Below are positions 49,017-59,042 of a DNA stretch of 59,042 nucleotides, piece by piece (position 1 is the stretch's first letter; each line of letters begins with the position of its first letter). Below the pieces are notes generated by a model that made no database searches, was not told the origin of the DNA, and saw only the letters and a list, made by a program, of their open reading frames with translations. Origin of the DNA: Cochliopodium minus (taxonomy: Eukaryota; Discosea; Himatismenida; Cochliopodiidae); contig JAMYWO010000230.1 of assembly GCA_024220525.1 (NCBI GenBank), positions 8,278-67,319 of the forward strand. Direction: 5' to 3'. The translations under genes were made by a program, and so were the position numbers.

Positions 49017-51944
49017 TTAGTCATAAGCATTATTTTTATAATCATTCCATTTCGTTTTTTCTTGATGCCCCTCGTTTCCCTTCCATTCATTTCCTTTGTT
49101 TTCTTGCATTTCACTTCCAGCCATATCAGAAACAAGATCATCAAAATTTTGTCTCAATTTCCAAACAACAAAACAAATAATTAAAATTGCAATGATTGAA
49201 CCCCCAACTGCACCCAAAATAATTCCAATTATTGCTCCAGTTGAAAGTCCTATTTAAAAATGAAAGAATTAAAAAAAAAAATTAAAAAAATCAAAGTAAA
49301 ATTTTATCAAAATAAAGCAAACCTTTGCAATCCAAAGAAGATGAGATTGAAACAGAAAGAGTATTTTGTTGATTATTCACGTTACTTTCGATTTTATCAC
49401 ATTTATTGTTTTTGTATGTTGGTTTCACATTGAATTGATTATTTGTAAAATTTAATTGTTGAGTACAATTATAGTTTACCAAAGAAACATTCACATTTTC
49501 TTGTTGGGGTTTTTGATCTAAAACCAAACTTATATTTCCACTCAATGTAACACATCCAGAAACGTTCAATGCAGCTAAAATAAAAACATAAATAAAAATA
49601 AAAATAAAAAAAATAAAAAAAAAATAAAAAAATAATTAAATATAAACAAAGAAAAAATTATCAAATAATCAAAAAATCAAATAAAAATTCACTAATCATA
49701 AAACAAAGAAATTTTTTACCATTTTTGTTGGATTCAGGAGTTAAAACAATTATAATGGTGGTATCAGATGTTTGATTAAAATTTCCACCAATGATAATAG
49801 TGGATCCATTCAATGTGAGAGATTCTGTTATTTCTAAATTTCCTCCAATAACAACAGTCGTTTGATTTAAAGTAATTGTTTGAGAAATGGTGGTTGTGGT
49901 GTTTGGAGAAAAAGGAGAGAAAGAATATCCCCAAACATTATTTCCATTCTTTTCACAACTAATACTGAAAAGAGATTGATTCACAATTAATCCATTCATT
50001 CCACAATTCTCACAGTTCAAAACTTTGTACAAACAATTTGGAGAAACTGTTGATGGAAATGAAGTGGAAGGTTCTGTAGTTGTTGGAAGTATTGTTGATG
50101 GAGTTAAAATAGAAGGAGTCAATCTTGTAGGAATTAATGAAGAAGGTATTAATGTAGAAGGAATTAAAGTCGAAGGAATAATTGAAGAAGTCTCTATTGA
50201 AGAAGTCTCTATAATACAGCCAACTCTACAATTACAATAACCCACTTCCGAAGGAATTTCTTTTTTAAAAATAATTTGTTTAAATTTAAAATTTAAAAGA
50301 AATTAACAAAAAAACCTATGAATAAATTGTCTCCTTTCCAAATTGATTTATCAAAAGAAGTAACAATTTTCCCAAATAAACCAGAGCAATTAAGGCCTTT
50401 TGGATAATTATCATCTGAAAAACTACTCCCAAATTGAGTTAAAGTTGAATTGAAATCAGTATTATAATAAACATTATTGAAGCTACTTTGATGATTTATT
50501 AATCCTACAAAAATTTTCAATTAAAAAATAAAAAATCTTTTTTTGTTTTTTTACCAATGGATGCATCACACGAAGAATCACAAGTTACATCGTTTGAAGA
50601 GTATGAAAACATTATTTGAAAAGGAGAACCTACCAAAGGGTTTTTTGTATTAGAATTATATCCAAATGTACCAATTAATCCTCCAACCCGAGAAATACCT
50701 TTTACCTAAAAAAATTTCAAAAAAAATTTAAAAAATTTGAAAAAATTTGATTACACTTGCTCTGCTATAACTATTATTTATGAATGAAAGTGATACAAAT
50801 CATGCAGATAAACAAATAATAAGAAATTTTTTTTAGTCTATGATACATTTACCCACTAAACCTCCGACTTGTTGGTTGCCATCGATACTAACACTTGATT
50901 TTACATAACAACTTGAAATATTGCTATTTAACAAACAACCAACTATACCTCCAACAATATTAGTTGAATTAATCACTCCATTACTCAATCCACAATCTTT
51001 GATGATGCAATTTGTGCAACTACCAACTATCCCTCCTTCATTTTTATTAAAATTTTAATTTTTTAAATATTTGTAATTCTTTTTTTACCAAGATTAGTTC
51101 CATTTAATATTGTTTCTGTATTTGTTGAAGGAAATCCAAGATTGTGGCAATTAGTAATATTTGTATCAAATCCAATCCTTTTTTAAAATTTCTATCTATT
51201 AATTTCCAAAAAAAGTTGAAAAAAGATTTATAATTCTACCCAATGAATGATCCAGAAAAACCATCTTGAATAATTCTACCATATTGATTTTCTTTGAATA
51301 AAATAATAAATAAATAAAATAATTTTCCTTATTTTTGATAAAATAGGAATAATTTTTAAACTTACCATTATTTATAATGATAGTATTTTGAATGATAGAA
51401 TTTAATATACTACAATTTTTTGCTTTTGCAATGAATCCTCCTACATTGAGTCCTGCTGTCTCATCTGTTCGAGTTCCATTAATTACATTTCTTTTATCAG
51501 GAGAAGATGAATTGAAAATTACAGATTCAATAATACAATTCTCACATTTGCCAAATAGGAGAGAAACATAATTCCAATTAGATTCAACATTAAAATCGAT
51601 AAAGGTTATATTTTTCACTGTTACGTTAATCCCATACCCATAAAAATTTTCAACTTTTAGGTCATTTATAGAAAATCCATTTCCCATCAAACTTCCTTTT
51701 AATTCTTTACAGAATTTATAATTTTATTAATTTTGAGAATACCTTTGAACGGATTAATTTCATCTCCAAATTGCAAATATTTCCTTGTTTGGTTTTGGCA
51801 CTGGATATTTGTGGTGATATTATACACGATATTCTCAGTCATATTATAAAGCTCATCGCAAGTGGAAATATTTTTGATATCTAATGGCAAAGATGAAAAA
51901 ATGAACAAAATAAGGATAAAAAGTAAAGAATCTTTTAAGATCAT
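49017..51944 (-). CDS. Surface protein with GLUG-like repeats, PTS stalk and C-terminal TM (copy 2)
   Basis: Minus exons 51743-51944, 51366-51695, 51240-51264 (25 nt), 51089-51177, 50853-51035, an unresolved short exon near 50755-50780, 50555-50705, 50314-50504, 49720-50259, 49323-49574, 49017-49249. Signal peptide MILKDSLLFILILFIFSSLP; ectodomain with GSFIGIGFDTNITNCHNLGF, GGIVGSCTNC, VGGIVGCLLNSN, VGGLVG and VGGLIG units; Pro/Thr/Ser stalk shorter than in copy 1; TM helix GAIIGIILGAVGGSIIAI; longer cytosolic tail rich in Lys, Glu and Asn. The frame of the conserved ectodomain exon is intact here, unlike copy 1. The exon around 50755 does not fit phase with the acceptor I can see. Bases 49189-50046 appear identical to 45261-46118. 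Confidence 0.75.
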
Positions 51945-52285
51945 TTTTTTTTTTTTATTTTTTTATGTCAGGAATATTTTTAATTTTTTCGAAAAAAAAC
52001 TTTTGGAAATTTTAACAAAATGAAATCAAAAATCAAAATTGAGAGCCTTAACAACTCAAATTTGTTGTTTTTTAAAAGAAACAAAGTTGGTTTTTTGAAT
52101 ATGAAAAAAAAAAATTGTCCTAAAATTAATACAATAAAAATCACCCTTTTTATGTTTAAATTTGATTTAGTAATTTAACAGAAAAAATGATTATCTGATT
52201 ATTCACAAATATTTGAAAAGAGAATGCACTAAAATATTAATAATTAAAAACTTGAAAGGAAATATATAAGGCATTTATTTTAAAA
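51945..52285. promoter_or_regulatory. Divergent intergenic region
   Basis: 341 bases between the starts of surface protein copy 2 (-) and the next membrane-family gene (+). A/T-rich, no exon seen. Confidence 0.45.
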
Positions 52286-55200
52286 ATGGAAAATATAAAA
52301 GAATTTGAAAACGATATACACAATGATAATGAACAAATACATAGTATACTCGGACATGGAGAAGGGGAATACTTTATGAATGAATTAAACATGCTGAGAG
52401 CAAAAGAATCAATAACAAAAGAGACCAATCTAAATAAAAAAGGAGTATATCTGGTTCATATCTATATCAAAAAAGCAATGGGAACACCAGGAAGTAAAAA
52501 TCCAAATCAAAAAATAAAAAAAAAAAAATATTATAAATTTCGCTTAAATATTAAAAAATTAATAAAAAAATTGATCTTTAGGAAACATAACTGCAAATAT
52601 ATCCCTGAAATCAAAAGATAATACTGTCCTTTTCAAAGATGAAAGAACACTCTACCCAACAGTTGCAAAGATGAAGCAAGGTAAATCAAAATTGAGTAAT
52701 ATCTTTCTTCTTTTAAACAATAAACTCTTTTTTTTAATTTTTATTTTCCAATCAAACTACACATCCCATCTATCAAAAAATAAAATAAAAAAAGAATATA
52801 ATTCGTGGGTCCTTTTCATCCAAGTAGCAGAAGAACATCTCAAATCCCATCTCTCCATAAACTACAAATCCAATGCTCATTTAAACTCACTAGACATCTC
52901 TACCATAATAAAGTAAACAAAATTTTTTTCGTTTCTCATTTATTAAAATAATTAAATTTAAAATTTTTTTAAATATGTTAGACATTTCTATGGAAACAGC
53001 AAAGAAGAAAACGAGAAGATCATAGAGGATTACATCGTCAAAAACACCAAGCTAGCAGAATACATTCCCTTCCAAGTAGTCCTCAGAAGCCCCTCCAACC
53101 CCTCATTGATCCTCCCTCCAAAAAATCTCCATCAAAAAGAGTTTTCGAAAAAGAACGAGAAGATAACCCAGCACGAAAAAAAAGAAGTGGAAGTAAACAT
53201 CAAAGAATCCAAAGAAATCCACAACAATCTTGATGATACTTTAAGTAAAGAAGACGTCAACTTTTTTGGTGATGATCAAAAAGTTGAAGGAGAAAAAGAT
53301 CCGCTTGAACATCTCCCTGTTGTTGAACATACCATCAACAAAGCAGATTTGGAGAACACTACTCCTTCTTCCAACTTTGTTTTGCTTGAAAAGAAGAACC
53401 CGATGGAGGCAGAAAGCATAGTTTTCGAAAAAATCAATGCGAATGTGGATGAAAACAAAGAACATTTCGAAAAGAAAACCATTTTAGAAGACTATAATTA
53501 CACTGTTTCTGCTTTATCTAAGTATGTCAGGACTGTTTCCATCAATCCTGGTCTTTATGCACTTCAATTAGATATAAATAACAAAAGTAAAAAAATCTTT
53601 ATAAAAAATATTCAAAAAATAAAAAAATAAAAAAATAAAGAACCAAATTCAACAAAAAATAAAAGTAATAAAACAAATAAAATATTCAAAAAAAAAAAAA
53701 ATCAAAATAATAAATTAATAAAAATTAATAAAAATTAATAAAAAAAAAAAAAATGTTTTAGTTTTATCTCAAAGAAGAACTTTGCAAATCACTTACAAGA
53801 TATTCTCTCACGGAAAAAATTTGGACAATACAGACAATAAAGAAGATTCAATAAAGCCAAACCTCATTGAAAAGTTCTCGCAGAAGCAAATCTTGTTGCT
53901 GAAAAATAACTACATCTTCCTCAAACCAGACATCTCTGTACCCATTGAAGGTTGTACTTTTTGGCTGAAAATAAAATCTCCGATATTGATTCCTGTCAAA
54001 GTAGATGTGAAACTGATCCAAACGAAGAGTATTAAGACATCTGAAGGTAGTATGTGTAATCTCATTTTCTTTTTTAACGTTTTTATTTTTTTTTAAAAAT
54101 TGTTTCTTACCTTCATATTTTTTTTTATTTTTATTTTTTGATTTGTAGTCTTGAGCCCCTTGAAGCAAATTTCCGAAGTGAAAAACTTTATAACCGACTT
54201 GATACCCGTCAAAAAGAATGTTTGGTCCATTCAAAAGACTTTATCCTTCAGTGGCTCTGAAATATTCGAAATCGAACTCAATCCAGGTTTATCTCTTCTC
54301 CTTTTTATTTTTTTGTTTAATCATTAATTTTTTTTTTTGTTTACTAAATAGGATATTACACCTTTTTTATCACGAAATTGGACAATATGGACATTCCTCT
54401 CAGAAACTTCAAGTGCAATGTTTCTTTGTTCAACGAAAGATTTTGTGAAGGGAAACAAAGCTCCTCCCTCAAAACTATCTGTGTTGATCAACAAATAGGG
54501 GATGGTAAAAAAAATATAATTTTAATTTTTAAAAACCAAAATTAAATTTCTTTTTTCTTTTTTAAAAACCTTTCATGAAATAGGTGAAAATTCTTTGTCA
54601 GAATCTTTCTTTGAATACGAATGTGATTCGTCTTGTATCCTAAGAATTAAATTGGGTAAATAAATCTGTTTAATATAATCATTTCCGTTTTATATTTTTT
54701 AATATAGATGCTGCAGCAATGTGTAAGAATTTTTTTTTCATTTAATTTTATTGAATATAATTATTTTATTTAATTTTTTAAAAAAAAAAAAAATTAGCTA
54801 CTCCAATCCCTTTCTATGCTCGTGTACAAAAAATCACCAAATTTGACCTTAAAACTTTGAGACATGAAGGTTTGGGTTGGGCCTACTACTTTTGCTTGTT
54901 TCTTGGGATCTTTACTTTCTTGAAATACTCCCTTCTCTTCGTCAACTTTCTTTCGTCTCCCTCTGTGACAGGAATTAAACTGGAAATCCTCTTCCTTGCT
55001 ATTTTTTTTCATTGGTTTTACACAACAGGACAGTTATCAAACTTGTAAACAATTTTTTAATTTTTTCATTTTATTTTTATTTTTTATTTTTTATTTTTAA
55101 TTTTTTTTCATTTTAATTTATTAATTTTAATTTAATTTACAGGAAAAGCTTTCATCTAAAATTCTACGAGATGAGGCTCAAAAGTGGCTTTGAAAAATTC

Positions 55201-55287
55201 AAAATGTTCATGAAACATGCCAAGACTGGAGAAGAAGAAAGGCAGCTGGAACTTCTCAACAGAAGATTTTCTGAAGACCAAAATTAA
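52286..55287 (+). CDS. Multidomain membrane protein, second complete family member (694 aa)
   Basis: Exons 52286-52493, 52582-52680, 52795-52912, 52982-53586, 53762-54046, 54149-54286, 54352-54504, 54584-54655, 54708-54722 (15 nt), 54798-55044, 55143-55287. It matches the 41365-44985 member segment by segment: GVYLVHIYIKK, NSWVLFIQVAEEHLKSHL, FYGNSKEENEKIIEDY, a long acidic linker (about residues 165-300), NPGLYALQLDINN, CTFWLKIKSPILIPVKVDVK, NVWSIQKTLSFSG, NPGYYTFFITKL, FFEYECDSSCILRIKL, PIPFYARVQKITKFDLKTL, two TM helices and the tail LELLNRRFSED. The final two TM-region exons of the first member are one exon here. N-terminus acidic, without signal peptide. Function unknown. Confidence 0.8.
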
Positions 55288-55480
55288 AGTTCAAAAATAA
55301 AAAAAATAATTATTTATTGTCCTTAAAAAATACTTTAAATAATTGTTATTTTTTTTTTTTTTTAACCTGTTTTGGTTAAAAAACTTTTTTTATTAAGCGG
55401 ATATTTTTTAAAAAAAATTTTTAAAGTTCAAAAAGACTTTAAAAATTAAAAAAAAATATTGAAAAGTTTTTCAAAGCTAA
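55288..55480. other. Spacer between tandem family members
   Basis: 193 bases of A/T with poly-A/poly-T runs; presumably terminator of one copy and promoter of the next. Confidence 0.45.
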
Positions 55481-58400
55481 ATGGATGAAAGTGATATGAA
55501 AGAAACCACAACAGAAGATAATGAGGAAATTACAATAAATGATAATGAGCAATGGGAGCTCATCTACACAGATACCAAGAATTTGAAATCGAAATCCTCC
55601 TCTTCCTTTGATTCCACTCTTAAAAAACCTGGAGTATATACTGTGCAGATCAAAGTCTTGAACAGAATAGCCATCCCTGGAAGTAAAAATATAAATTCAA
55701 AAGAAAATTCGTTCTTGAAGAAAATATAATATGAAATTATTTCGAAATAGATTCAGTTTAAATGAAGGATTTATAATATACAAAGAATCAACAAATAATG
55801 CCTTTGAAAATAATTTAGGCTAACAAAATTTATTTTATAAAATTTTATTTTTCAATTTAATTTTTAGAAATGACAATAACATAATATCTGATAAATAGAA
55901 TCACTTCTTTTCTTTATGCTTTTCATTTTATACTTTTTCATCTTTTTACGAAAAAAAAAAAAAATAGGAAACATTACAACAAACATAACTCTATACTCTT
56001 CACAAAAGAAAGAACTTTTCAAGGACGAAAAAATACTTTATCCTTCAATCAGCAAAGTCAAACAAGGTACCATTAAGAAAAAAAAAAATCCTTAAAATTT
56101 TTTTTTTAATAAATTTGTGTAGAGTTTAATACTTGGTTTTTGTTCATTCCAATCGAAGAAAATACCATAGACTCAATCCTTTCCATATCTTACAAATCCA
56201 ACTCTGTGTTAAAATCAATTGAAATATCGAATGTGATCAGGTAACAAAAAAAAAATTTTAATTTTAGATTTAAAATTATTGTTTTTATTTTAAAAAAATA
56301 TTGTTTTTATTAAAAAAATTGTTTTTATTTTCAAAATATTGTTTTTATTTTCAAAATATTGTTTTTATTTTCAAAAAATTATTGTTTTTATTTATTAATT
56401 TTTAAAAAAATTTATTTTTTACTGCGATTTATTTTATATTTTTTCTGATTTTTAAAAAATTATTTTTCATCAATTTAATTTTAAATTTTTTCTTTAAAAA
56501 ACTATTTTTAATTAATTTTTCTTTGAATAGATACTTACCTGGGTGCGATAGAGAAGAAAATATAAAGATTATAGAAGACTACAAACTCAAAAATGCAAAG
56601 TTCGCAGAATTCACTCCTTTCCAAGTTGCATTTGAAGATAAAATGTCCAACACCCTCTCCAAAGTCAATTTAACCAAAACCCAACGTATAAGCAGCTCTC
56701 CTAAAGAACTTCCAAAAAGTAAAAAAAAAAAAAATATTAAATTTAATTTTATTTTTTATGTTTATTTTCAGTTTTTATTTTATTTCAATTAATTTTTTTA
56801 AATTTTTTTACATCATTTTTCATTTTTAAATTTTTTAATTTTTATTATTTTTTATTTTTCAATTTTTTAGATGATGAGAGGAAGCACCAAGAAATTTCAG
56901 AAAGAAATACAAAGAGTAAAAATGTTAATAACAACAGTAATGATTTGAGTGAGCTAACCTTAGAAGATGAAAGTCTCGTTTCCGTCCCCAAATTGGAGGT
57001 CTCCCAACCTAATTTGACATTGTAAAAAAAAAAAAAATTTCCAAAAAAAAAAATAATTGATAGACATGTCCAAATATTACAACTTTGTTAGCGGATATAA
57101 AATTTTTACTAAGAAAATTTGAACTGTTGTAATATTTTTGGACATCCCTAAATAATTGAAAAAAAATTTAAAAAATAATGAATAAAACAAAAACAAAAAT
57201 AAAAATAAAAATAAAAATAAAATACAAAATACAAAATACAAAAACAAAATACAAAAAATTGAAAAAAAAAATATAATAACACCAAAATAAATAATTAAAT
57301 TGAAAAAAATATCAAACTAATTAAAAAAAAATTTTTTTTGGAAGAAACAAAGATGAATATGTCCTTTTGGATAGAAAGAAGCCAGTGAAAATAGAAAATA
57401 ACATGGCGGAGAAGATAAAGGAAGAGGAAGATAATTTTCAGAAGAAAGTTGTGTTTGAGGATATTAACTGCAACGTTTCTGGCGTTAACAAATATACCAA
57501 GACTATTCATCTTTCTCCTGGAATCTACACTCTTCAACTTGACATTAACAACAAATGTAAAAAAATGAAAAAAAATATTAATGAAATAAAAATATATTTA
57601 ACAATATTATAAAAAAAATAAAAAATAAAAAAATAATTAAATATATAAAAAAATTTAATAAAATTAAATAAAATTAAATTACAATACATTAAATTAATCA
57701 AAACTTAAATTAATAATTACAGTACACAAAATGAAAAAAAAATTTCAAAAAAAATAAAATCAAAATAAATAAAAATAAAAATAAAAAAAATAAATTTAAA
57801 TTTAAAAAAAAAAAAATAAAACAATTAGAATCAATTAAAATAATTTTTTTTGATTAAAGTCCCAACACCAAGAAGAAGTTTGGAACTGAACTACAGAATA
57901 TACACCATGTTGGATGAAAAGATGAACATGGAAGATTTCATTGAACAGAACCTCATTGAAAAGTTTTCACAGAAGGGAATTTCATTGCACAAAAAAAACT
58001 CCACCTTCCTCAAAACTGATATCTGTGTTCCTATTGATGATTGCACTATTTGGTAAAAAAAAATAAAAAAAAATAAAAATAAAAATAATTTAATAAAATA
58101 TAATATAATAAATAAAAATAAATAAAAGTATTAAACAAAAAATAAAAAAAATGATATTAAAAATATTAAAAATATTAAAAATAATAATAAAATGAAATAA
58201 TAAAAAATTGTAAAAAACATTTAAAAAATAAATAAAATGAAATAAAAAAAAAATTGTTAAAATAATAAAAATAAATTTTTTAAAAGGTTGAAATTAGAAG
58301 CTCCAATTTTGGTTCCAATAAAAGTAGACATAAAACTCGTCCAAACCAAAAAATTGGAAAAATCTGAATTAAGTAAAAATCAATAATAATAATTGGAATT

Positions 58401-58944
58401 ATTAAAAAAAAAAATCAAACAAAAAATTATTCAAAATTTTTTTTTTTTTAGTTAAGGCTACTTCAAACCCTCTGAAACAAATCGGTGATGAAAAAAAGGC
58501 TTCTCCTATCAAAAAAAACATCTGGTCTGTCCAAAAAACTCTAGCTTTCAAAAAGACGGAGACTTTCGAAATAGATCTGACTCCTGGTAATTAATAAATA
58601 TTAATTTTATTAATTTTTAATTTTATTAATTTTTAATTTTATTAATTTTTAATTTTATTAATTTTTAATTTTATTAATTTTTAATTTATTGATATTTTTT
58701 ATTTATTTTTTTTTTATTTTTAGTTTTTAATTTTTAGTTTTTAATTTTTATTTTTATAATTCAATATTCTTGAATTTTGAATATTTAGGAACTTACAACT
58801 TTTTTGTGAGCAAACTTGATAAGTTGGGAGGACCTCTTCGAAATTTCAAGTGTAACATTTCGATGTTCAATGAGAAGAAAAAGAGCGAGGACCATCAGCC
58901 CACTTTCATCAAAAACATTTGGTCTAACCAACAAATAGGAGAGG
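55481..58944 (+). CDS. Multidomain membrane protein, third family member (3' missing)
   Basis: Exons 55481-55682, 55968-56066, 56123-56240, 56531-56718, 56871-57021, 57345-57556, 57860-58052, 58287-58372, 58452-58586, 58789-58944 keep phase. N-terminal segment QWELIYTDTKNL and GVYTVQIKVLNRIAI, then NTWFLFIPIEENTIDS, YLPGCDREENIKIIEDYKL, acidic linker, SPGIYTLQLDINN, CTIW/LKLEAPILVPIKVDIK, NIWSVQKTLAFKK, GTYNFFVSKLDKLGGPLRNF. It then reaches the (AAAAAAT)n repeat at the window edge, so the VEFEC segment, the TM hairpin and the tail are absent. The acidic linker is split into more exons than in the sister gene. Its open phase (1) fits the fragment that starts at 16216. Confidence 0.8.
56281..56390. 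repeat. Imperfect tandem repeat, about 20-bp unit
   Basis: Four or five copies of a TTGTTTTTATTTTCAAAATA-like unit in an intron of the third membrane-family gene. Confidence 0.75.
57066..57145. mobile_element. Candidate miniature inverted-repeat element (about 80 bp)
   Basis: ATGTCCAAATATTACAAC (57066-57083) is repeated in inverted orientation as GTTGTAATATTTTTGGACAT (57126-57145), with a two-base insertion. The arms enclose about 42 bases with GC-containing sequence (GTTAGCGGATAT) unlike the surrounding intron. It sits in an intron of the third membrane-family gene. Could be a MITE or a structured intronic element. Confidence 0.45.
58588..58690. repeat. Tandem repeat, 17-18 bp unit (TTTTAATTTTATTAATT)
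   Basis: About five near-identical units in an intron of the third membrane-family gene. Confidence 0.8.
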
Positions 58945-58970
58945 GTAAAATTGAAAAATAATTAGATAAA

Positions 58971-59042
58971 TAAAAAATAAAAAATAAAAAATAAAAAATA
59001 AAAAATAAAAAATAAAAAATAAAAAATAAAAAATAAAAAATA
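58971..59042. repeat. (AAAAAAT)n simple repeat at window edge
   Basis: Pure AAAAAAT units to the last base. The same unit lies left of the truncated family member at 16216. Confidence 0.9.

Overview
The window looks like nuclear DNA of a very AT-rich, intron-dense protist. Genes lie on both strands and are cut by many short GT-AG introns (about 50-400 nt) of almost pure A/T, and TAA, TAG and TGA all act as stops. The protein set (Roc-COR GTPases, an SH2-containing SHK-like kinase, F-box/RCC1 proteins, TBC/GRAM RabGAP, WDR48, NIPA, a CAP59-like glycosyltransferase) fits a free-living amoeboid or amoeboflagellate protist such as Amoebozoa, Heterolobosea or Anaeramoebae. The sequence alone does not let me choose between these. 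Exon models below were built by hand from splice signals, reading phase and family similarity recalled from memory; no search was run.

Layout: 1-4183 (+) 3' part of a Roc-COR protein fused to a SERAC1-like hydrolase; 4317-6556 (-) UDP-glucose 4-epimerase; 7647-11503 (+) GRAM-GRAM-TBC RabGAP, cut by a 200-N gap; 12456-12646 (+) C-terminal exon with a DUF4211-like motif; 12954-14233 (-) F-box/RCC1; 14540-15189 (+) RCC1-like fragments; 15201-16124 (-) RCC1 C-terminal part; 16216-16742 (+) C-terminal part of a membrane-protein family; 16793-17849 (-) methyltransferase resembling an archaeal group; 18141-19112 (-) two small genes; 19411-19803 (+) small gene; 19912-22962 (-) WDR48/UAF1; 23948-24133 (+) small ORF; 24273-26263 (+) NIPA transporter; 26580-28058 (+) CAP59-like GT69; 29173-30219 (+) possible transcription regulator; 30969-34233 (+) LRR-Roc protein running into a repeat; 34475-35455 (+) PPP phosphatase; 35533-41222 (-) zinc-ribbon/kinase/SH2/OTU-like protein; 41365-44985 (+), 52286-55287 (+) and 55481-58944 (+) three members of the membrane-protein family; 45173-51944 (-) two tandem surface proteins.

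The most interesting biology is in the domain combinations: a Roc-COR regulator joined to a lipase-like domain that carries inserted membrane segments; a kinase-SH2 protein with an OTU-like tail whose kinase and OTU active sites both look lost; and an unrecognised, multi-copy, two-p-TM protein family with repeated beta-sandwich-like segments. Microexons down to 5 nt are needed to keep frame in several genes.

The window also shows signs of assembly scrambling at (A6T)n/(T6A)n repeats. The LRR-Roc gene that stops at 34233 and the Roc-COR gene that begins at base 114 fit together in phase, and so do the gene stopping at 58944 and the fragment starting at 16216. Either these are paralogues cut at the same intron, or the true order of the blocks differs from the one given.
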